This document shows, piece after piece, positions 1-8,127 of a DNA stretch of 64,000 bases (the first letter of the stretch is position 1; each line of letters opens with the position of its first letter). The stretch spans positions 5,035,001 through 5,099,000 of the forward strand of contig NZ_CP039690.1 of NCBI RefSeq assembly GCF_005144885.1, in the 5' to 3' direction. Below the pieces are notes generated by a model. It did no database searches and had not been told where the DNA came from. It was given only the letters and a program-made list of their open reading frames with translations. Both the position numbers and the translations under genes were made by a program. The DNA comes from Phreatobacter stygius. Its GTDB lineage: Bacteria > Pseudomonadota > Alphaproteobacteria > Rhizobiales > Phreatobacteraceae.

Positions 1-39
1 GGCGGCGCCTGCGTCGTCACCCTCTACGAGCGGGCGTGA
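1..39 (+). CDS. Partial 3' end of a thiolase-like gene
   Basis: The first 12 codons read GGACVVTLYERA and end at a TGA (37-39), eight bases before the next ATG. A glycine-rich, hydrophobic C-terminus ending in an 'ER' motif resembles the tail of thiolase or lipid-transfer-type acyl-CoA thiolases. Such a gene is expected at the head of the beta-oxidation operon that follows. Only the tail is visible, so the family call is an inference from motif and context. Confidence 0.4.
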   Translation, partial: GGACVVTLYERA

Positions 40-46
40 GGCGGTC

Positions 47-490
47 ATGGTCGATCAATCCGCTGTCGGGCGCAGCTTCACGCCGATCACCGCCCGGGTC
101 GAGCCGGGGCGCCTGCGCTATTTTTTTAACACGATCGGCGAGCGCAATCCGGTCTATCGCGACGCCAAGGCGGCCGAGGCCGTGGGCTTCGCCGCGGTGC
201 CGGTGCCGCCGACCTATCTGTTCTGCCTGGAGATGATGGACAACGACCGCCCCTTCGAATTCCTCGAGGCGCTGAACATCGATCTCGCCCGGGTCCTGCA
301 TGGCGAGCAGGGCTTCACCTATCACGCACCCGTCGTGGTCGGCGACACCCTGACCTTCCAGTCCGAGGTGACCGATGTCACGGACAAGAAGGGCGGGGCG
401 CTGACCTTTGTCGGGGTCCGGACGCGGGTGACCAACCAGGCCGGCCTGCATGTCGCCGACACCACGCGCACCATCGTGGTCAGGAACTAG
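47..490 (+). CDS. MaoC-like N-terminal (FAS1-DH type) hydratase subunit
   Basis: 147 aa, hot-dog fold of the MaoC N-terminal / FAS1 dehydratase family. It runs through GRLRYFFNTIGERNPVYRD and ends in a beta-rich half (TFVGVRTRVTNQAG). This half usually lacks the catalytic Asp/His pair and partners a second MaoC protein; the 135-aa protein at 681 carries that pair. Together they probably form a heteromeric (R)-specific enoyl-CoA hydratase. The ATG lies eight bases after the preceding stop, so the gene is probably co-transcribed with the upstream thiolase-like gene. Substrate unknown. Confidence 0.8.
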   Translation: MVDQSAVGRSFTPITARVEPGRLRYFFNTIGERNPVYRDAKAAEAVGFAAVPVPPTYLFCLEMMDNDRPFEFLEALNIDLARVLHGEQGFTYHAPVVVGDTLTFQSEVTDVTDKKGGALTFVGVRTRVTNQAGLHVADTTRTIVVRN

Positions 491-558
491 CCGTGGTTCG
501 GACGGCCCGAAAGATCCAGCGCCTCGTCTATCTCGCGGCGGTGCTGGAGGTGGAAACC

Positions 559-583
559 AACCCTCTCCCGGAGGGAGAGGGTT
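559..583. repeat. REP-like hairpin, single A unit
   Basis: AACCCTCTCCC, a 3-nt loop (GGA), then GGGAGAGGGTT: perfect 11-bp arms. It is one copy of an intergenic hairpin family seen at least eight times in this window. It lies in the 190-bp gap between the two MaoC genes, where it may affect mRNA stability. Confidence 0.8.
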
Positions 584-680
584 ACCGGATGCGGCTTCCG
601 CCGTCGGGCCGAATTAACGCGGACGATCGGGCGCATAGCAGCGCCTGGCCCCAACAACAATCCTGCCCGAGGAGGCGTCC

Positions 681-1088
681 ATGACCACTCTGTCCCCCGC
701 CGTCGGCGAGCGTCTCGTTCACAAGGCCTTCCCGCCGATCAGCCGGCACACCCTGGCGCTCTATTGCGGCGCCTCGGGCGACCACAATCCCATGCATGTC
801 GACATCGACTTCGCCAGACAAGCCGGTTTCCCCGACGTGTTTTCCCACGGCATGCTGGTCATGGCCTATCTCGGCCAGGCGCTGACCGATGCGGTGAGCC
901 CCGTCGCCATCCGCTCGTTCTCGACGCGCTTCGCCGCTATCACCCAGCTTGGCTCGCGGCTGACCTGCGAAGGCACCGTCACCGAGCTGTTCGAAGCCGG
1001 CGGCGAGCGGCGCGCCAGGCTGGCGCTGACCGCCAAGGATGCCGACGGCGAGACCAAGCTCGCCGGCGAAGCCGTCATCGCGCTCTGA
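681..1088 (+). CDS. MaoC-family enoyl-CoA hydratase, catalytic subunit
   Basis: 135 aa. It contains the hydratase-2 motif SGDHNPMHVD with the Asp/His pair, followed by GFPDVFSHGML, typical of MaoC (R)-specific enoyl-CoA hydratases. The start is an ATG six bases after the Shine-Dalgarno GGAGG. Its probable partner is the MaoC N-type protein at 47-490. It likely hydrates a 2-enoyl-CoA made by the acyl-CoA dehydrogenase at 2754, feeding the SDR at 1125. The acyl substrate cannot be told from sequence. Confidence 0.85.
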   Translation: MTTLSPAVGERLVHKAFPPISRHTLALYCGASGDHNPMHVDIDFARQAGFPDVFSHGMLVMAYLGQALTDAVSPVAIRSFSTRFAAITQLGSRLTCEGTVTELFEAGGERRARLALTAKDADGETKLAGEAVIAL

Positions 1089-1124
1089 CATCCGTCACCG
1101 CTCTCTGATCTGAGGATATCTGAC

Positions 1125-1952
1125 ATGACCAAGCTTGCTGGGAAGGTCGCGCTCGTCTCCGGCTCCGGCCGCGGCATCGGCCGCTCGATCGCGTTGAAGC
1201 TCGCCTCCGAAGGCGCCAAGGTGGTGGTCAACGACCTCGACGCCGAACCCGGCAATGCGGTGGCCGCCGAGATCAGGGCGGCCGGCGGCGAGGCGATCGC
1301 CGTCAATGGCAGCGTCACCGAGACGGGCTTCGCCGATCGTTTCGTCGGCGCAGCGATGGAGACCTTCGGCGGCCTCGACATCATCGTCAACAATGCCGGT
1401 TATACCTGGGACGCGACCATCCAGAAGATGACCGACGAGCAATTCCAGGCCATGCTCGACGTCCATCTGGTCGCGCCCTTCCGCATCCTGCGCGCGGCTT
1501 CCGAGCCGATCCGCATCCTCTCCAAGAAGGATGCCGAGGCCGGCCGCGAGGTGTTCCGCAAGGTGGTCAATATCTCCTCGATCGCCGGTCTCTACGGCAA
1601 TGCCGGCCAGGCCAGCTATTCCTCCGCCAAGGCCTCGCTGATCGGCCTCACCCGCACGCTCTGCAAGGAGTGGGGCCGCTACAAGGTCAATGTGAACTGT
1701 GTCGCCTTCGGCCTGATCCAGACCCGGCTGACCCAGGCGATCGAAGCCGAGCAGAAGACGATCGATGTCGAGGGCCGCGCGATCAAGGTCGGTGTCCAGC
1801 CGGCGCTGCTCGCGACCATGGACCGGATGATCCCGCTCGGCCGCGCCGGCACGCCGGAGGAAGCCGCCGACGCGGTCTATCTCTTCTGCAGCCCGGAATC
1901 GAACTATGTCAGCGGCCAGGTGCTGGTCTGTGGCGGCGGCATCTTGATGTGA
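1125..1952 (+). CDS. Short-chain dehydrogenase, probable 3-hydroxyacyl-CoA dehydrogenase
   Basis: 275 aa SDR. The cofactor motif is GSGRGIGRS near residue 13, NNAG follows, then the catalytic Ser (NISSIAG) and YSSAK. The C-terminus (SGQVLVCGGGILM) is typical of FabG-like enzymes. An insertion rich in charged residues (ILSKKDAEAGREVF) precedes the active-site Ser, as in SDRs fused to or acting with MaoC hydratases in peroxisomal-type beta-oxidation. Ten bases separate it from the crotonase gene downstream. It likely oxidises the 3-hydroxyacyl-CoA. Confidence 0.8.
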   Translation: MTKLAGKVALVSGSGRGIGRSIALKLASEGAKVVVNDLDAEPGNAVAAEIRAAGGEAIAVNGSVTETGFADRFVGAAMETFGGLDIIVNNAGYTWDATIQKMTDEQFQAMLDVHLVAPFRILRAASEPIRILSKKDAEAGREVFRKVVNISSIAGLYGNAGQASYSSAKASLIGLTRTLCKEWGRYKVNVNCVAFGLIQTRLTQAIEAEQKTIDVEGRAIKVGVQPALLATMDRMIPLGRAGTPEEAADAVYLFCSPESNYVSGQVLVCGGGILM

Positions 1953-1962
1953 GGAACGTGTC

Positions 1963-2757
1963 ATGACCGATGCTTCCGCCTATCTGACCTATGACGGACC
2001 GATCGCGACACTGACGCTCAATCGCCCGGAAAGCTTCAACGCGGTCGGCGCGGAGGCGGCGGCAACGTTGGCAGGCCTCGCCCGCGAGCTCGACACCCGC
2101 GCCGACCTGCGCGTGGTGGTGATCAGGGGGGCTGGGCCGGCCTTCTGCGCCGGCGGCGATATCAACGTCTTCGCCGCTCATCTCGATGATCCCGGACCGA
2201 TGGTGCGGGGCATTCTCGACAGCCACCACGATTTCCTGCAGCGCCTGCAGGCCTTGCCGGCGATCGTCGTCACCAGCGTCCATGGCGCCGCCGCCGGCGC
2301 CGGCCTGTCGCTCGCCTTCATGGGCGATCTCTGCATCGCCGCCGATACCGCCCGCTTCACCCCGGCCTATGCCCGGCTCGGCGTCTCGCCCGATGGCGGC
2401 GGCACGGTCGGTCTCGTCCGCGCCGTTGGCGCAAGGCGGGCCCTGCAGATCTACCTGATGGAAGACGGCTTCGACGCCAGCCAGGCCGAAGCCTGGGGCC
2501 TGGTCAACAAGGTGGTGCCGGCCGACATGCTGGAGGCCGCGACGAAGGCGCTGGCCGAGCGGCTGGCGGGTTTCAATCCGGCAGCGGTCGCCGCCACCAA
2601 GCGGCTGGTCCATGCTTCGGCCGGAAGGCCGATGGCGGAGCAGCTCGAGGCCGAGATGACCGAGCTGATCGGCTGCATGAAAACCGCGCCGTTCCGTGAT
2701 GCGGTGCATCGCTTCATCGCCAAGAGTCGCGCCGCCAAACCCGGAGCATCGGCATGA
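1963..2757 (+). CDS. Crotonase-fold enoyl-CoA isomerase/hydratase
   Basis: 264 aa crotonase superfamily protein with the oxyanion-hole regions FCAGGDI and GAAAGAGLSLAFMGD. Aligning by eye to rat crotonase, both hydratase glutamates are missing: the first position is Ser (in GLSLAFMGD) and the second falls at FTPAY. An Asp is present at residue 144 in SPDGGGT, the position used by PaaG-type isomerases. It is therefore more likely an enoyl-CoA isomerase than a hydratase; the MaoC pair can supply hydration. Its last four bases (ATGA) overlap the next gene. Confidence 0.8.
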   Translation: MTDASAYLTYDGPIATLTLNRPESFNAVGAEAAATLAGLARELDTRADLRVVVIRGAGPAFCAGGDINVFAAHLDDPGPMVRGILDSHHDFLQRLQALPAIVVTSVHGAAAGAGLSLAFMGDLCIAADTARFTPAYARLGVSPDGGGTVGLVRAVGARRALQIYLMEDGFDASQAEAWGLVNKVVPADMLEAATKALAERLAGFNPAAVAATKRLVHASAGRPMAEQLEAEMTELIGCMKTAPFRDAVHRFIAKSRAAKPGASA

Positions 2758-3902
2758 TCTATCGCTCGCCTTGGATGACCGAAGAGCTCGATAGCTTCCG
2801 CGATCCGTTCCGGCGCTTCCTGGCCAAGGATCTGGCGCCGCATGCCGAACGCTGGCGGCGCGACAAGATCACCGATCGCTCGGCCTGGCGCGCGCTCGGC
2901 GACATGGGCGCGCTGCTGGCAAGCGTGCCGGAAGCTTATGGCGGGCTCGGCGCAAGCTTTGCCTATGACGCGGCGGTGACCGAAGATCTCGAGACCATCG
3001 TGCCGGAGATCGCCGGGCCGGTTGGCGTTCACAGCACGATCGTCGCCCATTACATTCTCAGCTATGGCACCGAGGCGCAGAAGCAGCGCTGGCTGCCAAA
3101 AATGGCGCGGGGCGAATTCATCGGCGCCGTCGCCATGACCGAGCCGGGCACCGGCTCGGACCTGCAGGCGGTGCGCACCACCGCGCGCAAGCGTGGCAAC
3201 TCCTATGTGCTGAACGGCTCCAAGACCTTCATCACCAATGGCCAGCTCGCCGACCTCATCGTCGTGGTGGCGCGCACCAGCGACGAGCCCGGGTCCAGGG
3301 GCGTGTCGCTCGTCGTGCTGGAGGCCGAGGGCAATGACGGTTTCCGTCGCGGCCGCAACCTCGACAAGATCGGCATGAATGCATCCGACACATCGGAGCT
3401 GTTCTTCGATGATGCGGTCGTGCCGCCGGAGAACCTGTTGGGCGAGGTCGAGGGCCAGGGCTTTGCGCAGCTGATGCAGCAATTGCCGCGCGAACGCCTG
3501 TCGCTGGCGGTCGGCGCGGTCGCCGCGATGGAAAAGGCGATCCGGCTGACCGTCGACTACACCCGCGAGCGCAAGGCTTTCGGCAAGCCGGTCATCGAAT
3601 TCCAGAACTCGGCCTTCAAGCTCGCCGAACGCAAGACCGAGGCGATGATCGCGCGGGTCTTCGTCGACTGGTGCGTGATGCAGCTGATCGCCGGCGAGCT
3701 CGACACCGTGACCGCCTCGATGGCCAAGTGGTGGTGCTCGGAGAAACAGAACGAGACCGTTGACGAATGCCTGCAACTGCATGGCGGGTATGGCTACATG
3801 CAGGAGTTCCCGATCGGGCGGATGTTCGTCGATGCGCGCATCCAGAAGATCTATGGCGGCACCAATGAGATCATGAAGGTGCTGATCGCGCGGTCGCTTT
3901 GA
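2754..3902 (+). CDS. Acyl-CoA dehydrogenase, LCAD-like
   Basis: 382 aa, normal length, FAD-dependent flavoprotein that forms the 2,3 double bond of an acyl-CoA. Visible motifs are MTEPGTGSDLQ (FAD/substrate), the arginine-containing RERKAFGKP, and QLHGGYGYMQE. The C-terminal motif is IYGGTNEIMK, so the Glu that short- and medium-chain enzymes carry here is Gly. As in long-chain enzymes, the base is probably Glu247 in LPRERLS. Translationally coupled to the crotonase through ATGA. Confidence 0.9.
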   Translation: MIYRSPWMTEELDSFRDPFRRFLAKDLAPHAERWRRDKITDRSAWRALGDMGALLASVPEAYGGLGASFAYDAAVTEDLETIVPEIAGPVGVHSTIVAHYILSYGTEAQKQRWLPKMARGEFIGAVAMTEPGTGSDLQAVRTTARKRGNSYVLNGSKTFITNGQLADLIVVVARTSDEPGSRGVSLVVLEAEGNDGFRRGRNLDKIGMNASDTSELFFDDAVVPPENLLGEVEGQGFAQLMQQLPRERLSLAVGAVAAMEKAIRLTVDYTRERKAFGKPVIEFQNSAFKLAERKTEAMIARVFVDWCVMQLIAGELDTVTASMAKWWCSEKQNETVDECLQLHGGYGYMQEFPIGRMFVDARIQKIYGGTNEIMKVLIARSL

Positions 3903-4077
3903 GGCAGGCGGAGGCCTGGCTGGTCGAGATCGAGAGGTTCGCCGCCGGCATGGCGGGTGGCGATGCCTCGCGCGCCCTCACGCGGCGCCGCCATGCTGAT
4001 GGATGTGTGGCGGGTCCGGTGGCCGCACTTTAGGCTCGGGGCCTCGCGCCCCCTCATCCGCCACCAAGGACCAGCCC

Positions 4078-4875
4078 ATGCATCCGCGCTCTCTCAAAAT
4101 CCCCGCTGGCCGCCTGCCGCCCGGCGCCATCGGGCACAATCGCGGCGTGGTCAGGCGGAACTATGCTTTCATGCCGCCGGAAGGCGTGCTGAAGAGCCGG
4201 CTGCCGGCCTATGATCTGACCGTGGTTCGCTTCCTGGCGGCGCCCGTGCTCGGTGCGCAATTCGCCCAGTTCGTCCTGGAGGTCGCGCCGGGCGGCGGCA
4301 GCAACCGCGCCGTCGTGGAAACCGGCGTCCAGCATTTCCTCTTCGTGCTGTCGGGCGCCGTGGTCATTCGGGTTGGCGCCGATCAGCCGGCCGAACTGAC
4401 CGGAGGCGGCTTTGCCTATATCCCGCCGGGCGTCGCCTTCACGCTGAAGAACGAAGGCCGCGACGAGGTTCGCGTCCTGGCCTTGCGCAAGCGCTACGAG
4501 GCGATCGATCTGCCGCCACCGGAACCGATCGTGTCGCATCGCGACCGGGTGCCGCGCGAAAACCCGACCGGGCTCGAAGGCCGCGGCTTCCAGTATCTGC
4601 TACCGTTCGGTGATATGCGCTTCGACTTCGAGATGAACCTGATGTGGTTTCAGACCGGCGCGTCGTTCCCGGACGTCGAGACCCACATCATGGAGCACGG
4701 GCTCTACATGCTGGAGGGGCAGGGGCTCTATTTTCTGGGGCAGGAATGGCACGAGATCTGGGCCGAGGATTTCATCTGGATGGGTGGCTTCTGCCCGCAG
4801 CAATTCTATCCGACCGGTTTCGGCGACGTCGAATATCTCCTCTACAAGAACGTCAATCGCGACGTGGCGTTGTAG
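4078..4875 (+). CDS. allE: (S)-ureidoglycine aminohydrolase
   Basis: 265 aa bicupin. The sequence follows AllE/YlbA closely: NYAFMPPEGVLKSRLPAYD at the start, GGGSNRAVVETGVQHFLFVLSG in the first cupin, ETHIMEHGLYMLEGQG and EDFIWMGGFCPQQFYPTG in the second, and an end in YKNVNRDVAL. AllE releases ammonia from (S)-ureidoglycine in allantoin breakdown and binds Mn. The ATG at 4078 matches the family length; the frame stays open upstream but lacks similarity. No other ureide gene is nearby, so it is an orphan after the beta-oxidation operon. Confidence 0.85.
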   Translation: MHPRSLKIPAGRLPPGAIGHNRGVVRRNYAFMPPEGVLKSRLPAYDLTVVRFLAAPVLGAQFAQFVLEVAPGGGSNRAVVETGVQHFLFVLSGAVVIRVGADQPAELTGGGFAYIPPGVAFTLKNEGRDEVRVLALRKRYEAIDLPPPEPIVSHRDRVPRENPTGLEGRGFQYLLPFGDMRFDFEMNLMWFQTGASFPDVETHIMEHGLYMLEGQGLYFLGQEWHEIWAEDFIWMGGFCPQQFYPTGFGDVEYLLYKNVNRDVAL

Positions 4876-4928
4876 GGGATTGGGACCTCGGGGAAGGTTT
4901 GCTTGGCTTAGAAAAGCGCAACGAAATC

Positions 4929-5095
4929 AACCCTCTCCCAGAGGGAGAGGGTGCCCGCGTCAGCGGGCGGGTGAGGGGTCGTCCATCTCCGGCTAGGGCG
5001 GTGTGCTCGACGAGCATTGCCACCTTCCTCAACGCTCACGCCCCTCACCCGGCGCCTGACGGCGCCACCCTCTCCCTTTGGGAGAAGGTTGATCC
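4929..5095. repeat. Inverted pair of REP-like double hairpins
   Basis: Unit 1 (4930-4985) has hairpin A, ACCCTCTCCC-AGA-GGGAGAGGGT, then hairpin B, GCCCGC-GTCA-GCGGGC, then a GGGTGAGGGG tail. Unit 2 (5041-5095) is the same element inverted: CCCCTCACCC, GGCGCC-TGAC-GGCGCC, then ACCCTCTCCC-TTT-GGGAGAAGGT. About 55 bases separate the two. The pair fills the gap between allE and the convergent DUF559 gene, where it could act as a two-way terminator. Confidence 0.85.
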
Positions 5096-5140
5096 GCTTG
5101 TGCTTTTTCGGTGTCGGGGTTTGCCGCTGACGGCAATCCC

Positions 5141-5491
5141 TCACTCCACGATCCGGCTATCCAAAATCGCCTTCAGCCGCGCCAGGCTCGGCTCAGGATG
5201 CTCCATGATCTCGCTGTTGGTGAAGCGCACGACCTCGAAACCGTAGCTGCAGATGACGTCCGAGCGCCCTGCGTCATAATCAGCCAGCGGCCCGTGCTGC
5301 CGCCCGTCGATCTCGATCACCACGCGGGCTTCGGTGCAAAGAAAGTCGACAACGTAACGGTCCACCGGCACCTGCCGTCGGAACTTGTAACCGCCAAACT
5401 GGCGGCCACGCAGAAGCTGCCAGAGTTGGTCCTCCGGCTTTGTTGCTTCATGGCGCAGGCGCCTTGCGAAACGCCGGAGAGAGGTCGTCAT
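5141..5491 (-). CDS. DUF559 endonuclease-fold protein
   Basis: 116 aa. It belongs to the DUF559 / Vsr-like restriction-endonuclease fold: LRHEATKPEDQLWQLLRGRQ, GYKFRRQVPVDRYVVDFLC, ARVVIEIDGRQH and YGFEVVRFTN. The D...E-x-D residues fit a PD-(D/E)XK active site. Members are common, short and scattered in alphaproteobacteria, with no settled role. There is no modification methylase nearby, so nothing here supports a restriction system. Confidence 0.85.
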   Translation of the reverse strand: MTTSLRRFARRLRHEATKPEDQLWQLLRGRQFGGYKFRRQVPVDRYVVDFLCTEARVVIEIDGRQHGPLADYDAGRSDVICSYGFEVVRFTNSEIMEHPEPSLARLKAILDSRIVE

Positions 5492-5520
5492 TGGATAATG
5501 ATTGCAGATGTCGCGCGTGG

Positions 5521-5552
5521 ATCAACCCTTTCTGGATCCAGAAAGGGTTGAT
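5521..5552. repeat. 32-bp perfect palindrome
   Basis: ATCAACCCTTTCTGGA followed directly by its exact reverse complement. The flanks do not pair. It lies 21 bases after the stop of the SDR at 5573 and 30 bases before the DUF559 start, both on the minus strand. The TCAACCCT ends resemble the arms of the REP-like hairpins. It has no U-tract, so it may be an mRNA-stabilising 3' hairpin or a binding site rather than a classical terminator. Confidence 0.8.
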
Positions 5553-5572
5553 GTCACAACGCCGGTGTCCGC

Positions 5573-6337
5573 TCAGGTGTGGTTGATCGACACCCCGCCA
5601 TCGACCATCAGCGTCGAACCCGTCGTGAACGATGACGCGTCGGAGGCGAGATAGAGCGCCGAGCGGGCTTGCTCTTCCGGCGTCGCGATCCGCTTCAGCG
5701 CATGCAGCCCGCGCACGAAGGCCCTGGCCTCTTCGGTGGTGGCGAATTCGGCGGCCGCCTGCGTGTCGGTCCCGCCGGGCAGCAGCGCGTTGACGCGAAT
5801 GCCCTGCGGGCCGAACTCCACCGCCAGCACCCGCATCAGGCCGAGCAGGCCGGCCTTGCTTGCGGCATAAGCCGCCATGCCCGGCATGCCGGCGGTATGG
5901 CCGACAAAGGTCGAGGTGAAGATCACCGAGCCGGCGCCGCGCTTGATCATCGCCGGGATCTGATATTTGGCGCCGAGAAAGGCACTGGTCAGATTGGTCT
6001 CGATCACCTGCGACCAGTTGGTCAGCGCCATGTCCGGCGTCGGCCCCATCTCGCCGAGGATGCCGGCATTGTTGAAGGCGACGTCCAGTCCGCCGAAGCG
6101 GCCGGTTGCTTCGTCCACCAGGGCCTTGGCGAAGGCCTCGTCCTTGACGTCGCCGGCGAGGGCCACGGCCTGGCCGCCGGCCTCGCGGATCTCGTCGACC
6201 AGTGCGTCGAGTTCGGGCTTCCGCCGGGCAGCGACGACCAGGCGGCCACCCTGGCTGGCGAACAGCCTGGCGGTGGCATGGCCGATGCCGGAGCTGGCGC
6301 CGGTGATGATGATGGTCTTGTTGTGAAGCTGGGTCAT
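5573..6337 (-). CDS. Short-chain dehydrogenase/reductase
   Basis: 254 aa classical SDR: TGASSGIGHATA cofactor loop, FNNAGILGEMG, catalytic Ser in SVIFTSTFVG, YAASK, and a C-terminal STLMVDGGVS. The ATG at 6337 is chosen because AGGAC lies nine bases upstream and the 55 extra residues from an upstream start show no SDR character. Divergent from the MFS gene at 6618, so the two may share control. Substrate unknown. Confidence 0.85.
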   Translation of the reverse strand: MTQLHNKTIIITGASSGIGHATARLFASQGGRLVVAARRKPELDALVDEIREAGGQAVALAGDVKDEAFAKALVDEATGRFGGLDVAFNNAGILGEMGPTPDMALTNWSQVIETNLTSAFLGAKYQIPAMIKRGAGSVIFTSTFVGHTAGMPGMAAYAASKAGLLGLMRVLAVEFGPQGIRVNALLPGGTDTQAAAEFATTEEARAFVRGLHALKRIATPEEQARSALYLASDASSFTTGSTLMVDGGVSINHT

Positions 6338-6401
6338 CGGGATGTCCTGGGGGTTGGGGCCGTGGGCAGCCCGGGCCTTGGGGTTGATGACGCCCTTAGA
6401 G

Positions 6402-6419
6402 CCGATGGGGCGCCATCGG
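6402..6419. promoter_or_regulatory. Dyad upstream of SDR
   Basis: CCGATGG-GGCG-CCATCGG, perfect 7-bp arms, 65 bases upstream of the SDR start in the divergent SDR/MFS region. It could be an operator; no adjacent regulator gene is present. Confidence 0.35.
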
Positions 6420-6565
6420 GCACCCTGGTTCTTGCTCTCCAATCGGATCGCTCGGACGAGCCTGCGACAAGACCGCCTGCCGGCGCCGACCCGCTGGCGC
6501 AAAATGTCTTAGAAAGAGGGTTTTACGTCATTTCAGACATCACCGTGGTGAGCGAAACTTCGCAC

Positions 6566-6588
6566 GGCGCCGCTGCAGTCGCGGCGCC
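6566..6588. promoter_or_regulatory. Strong dyad in MFS leader
   Basis: GGCGCCGC-N7-GCGGCGCC, perfect 8-bp GC arms, ending 29 bases before the MFS start codon. As DNA it has the size of a TetR-type operator; as RNA it would be a very stable leader hairpin close to the ribosome site. The sequence does not say which. Confidence 0.45.
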
Positions 6589-6617
6589 TCAATCAGCAGG
6601 TCAGGCGGCACGCTCCC

Positions 6618-7853
6618 ATGGCATCAGGTATTTTCGATCGTCTTCGTCCGCCGGCTTCCGGCACGCGCAACGCCACCGTGCTGGCCATTTGCCAGGGCCT
6701 GTTCACCGCCGCGGTTGCGATCGACCTGACGCTCACCGGCCTCACCGGTTACCAACTCGCTCCGGACAAGTCGCTTGCCACCTTGCCGTTCGCCATGATC
6801 ACGGTTGCCGGTGCGGTCGTGACGATTTTCGCCTCGTTGCTGATGGAGCGCATCGGCCGCCGCTGGGGCTTCACGCTGGGGGCCCTGTTCGGCGCGCTCG
6901 GCGGGCTCGTCTCGGTTCTGGCGGTGTTTCGCGGCGATTTCTGGCTGTTCTGCCTGGGCACGGCCGGTGTCGGGGCGTTCCAGGCCTTCGCCCAATATTA
7001 CCGGCTCGCCGCGGCGGATTCCGTGCCTGATGAAGCCAAGGCCAAGGCGATCTCGACGGTTCTCGCCGGCGGCGTCATCGCGGCCGTGCTTGGGCCGGCA
7101 CTGGCGGCCTGGAGCAAGGATCTCTATCCGGTGCTGTTCGCCGGTTCCTACCTCATGGTGTTCCTGCTCGGGCTTGCCTCCGCAGCCCTGCTCGCCATCG
7201 GCTATCGGGATGTCGCCATGCATGCCGCTGCCGGGCAAGCTTTCGAACTTCCGGCCCGTCCGCTGGCCACCGTCATGCGCCAGCCGATCTTCCTGGCCGC
7301 CGCCGCCAACAATGTCATCGGCGGTGCGGTGATGATGCTGATCATGACGGCGGCACCACTTGCGGCGGTGGCCTGCAGTCACAGCATCGACGACGGCGCC
7401 AATATCATCCAATGGCATCTCGTCGGCATGTTCGGCCCGTCCTTCTTCGCCGGCCGGCTGATCGCCCGGTTCGGGCTCGCCACCGTGTTGTTCGCCGGCA
7501 TGGCGCTGAATGTCGCCTGCGCGGTGGTCGCGGTCGCCTCCGCCAGCCTGACCGCCTTCTATCTTGCGCTGTTCTGCCTGGGCGTCGGCTGGAACTTCAT
7601 GTTCGTCGGCGGCACCACCTTGCTGGCCCGGTCATACCGGCCGGCCGAGCGGGCGAGGGTCCAGGGGGCGGCCGAAATTCTGCGTTATGGGCTGACCGCC
7701 ATCGCGACCCTCGGTGCTGGTCCGCTCCTCGAAACCTATGGCTGGTCCAATCTCAACATCGTCATTCTGCCGATGATCGTGGCCGCCGGCATCGTGACCT
7801 TGGTCTGGGTCCGGCAGGAGCGCCGGGCAGTGCTGGTACCGGCTGGCGAATGA
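6618..7853 (+). CDS. MFS transporter
   Basis: 411 aa, about 12 hydrophobic segments, inner membrane. The cytoplasmic loop between helices 2 and 3 (LLMERIGRRWGFTLGALFGALGG) carries the MFS motif-A-like R-x-G-R-R pattern. A long central loop divides two six-helix halves. The length and the pattern of YnfM/'putative MFS permease' proteins fit an exporter or organic-acid carrier, but no substrate can be assigned. It is the only gene on this strand in its neighbourhood, with a likely terminator just after it. Confidence 0.8.
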   Translation: MASGIFDRLRPPASGTRNATVLAICQGLFTAAVAIDLTLTGLTGYQLAPDKSLATLPFAMITVAGAVVTIFASLLMERIGRRWGFTLGALFGALGGLVSVLAVFRGDFWLFCLGTAGVGAFQAFAQYYRLAAADSVPDEAKAKAISTVLAGGVIAAVLGPALAAWSKDLYPVLFAGSYLMVFLLGLASAALLAIGYRDVAMHAAAGQAFELPARPLATVMRQPIFLAAAANNVIGGAVMMLIMTAAPLAAVACSHSIDDGANIIQWHLVGMFGPSFFAGRLIARFGLATVLFAGMALNVACAVVAVASASLTAFYLALFCLGVGWNFMFVGGTTLLARSYRPAERARVQGAAEILRYGLTAIATLGAGPLLETYGWSNLNIVILPMIVAAGIVTLVWVRQERRAVLVPAGE

Positions 7854-7891
7854 CCCCGGAATCGCGTGGCATTTGCGGGTTGACAGGCTCA

Positions 7892-7937
7892 GCCCGGCAA
7901 ACTACTTCGGGCTCGCTCGGTTCCGCCGGGCCTTTTT
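7892..7937 (+). terminator. Probable intrinsic terminator of MFS gene
   Basis: GCCCGGC (7892-7898) pairs with GCCGGGC (7925-7931) and is followed by CTTTTT. The loop is long (26 nt), which weakens the call. It lies 38 bases after the MFS stop codon. Confidence 0.45.
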
Positions 7938-8127
7938 CTCGAAAATCAAAGCAGAGCGATGGACAGCGACCCTAGTGGCGTCGCGGCGACCTCCTTGGTC
8001 GGCCGGGCGCTTCGACACCTGAACAGGACGGGATCCGATCTGATCGATCGGCTGAACGGCAGCAGGGCCTAGGGGGCTCCAGCGTCGCTCGCCTTCGGCC
8101 GGATTCGATCCGGTCAGGAGACGAGCC

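Noticed and set aside
5141-5491. Restriction-modification or Vsr repair system
   Set aside because: DUF559 genes are usually solitary; there is no methylase or partner here.
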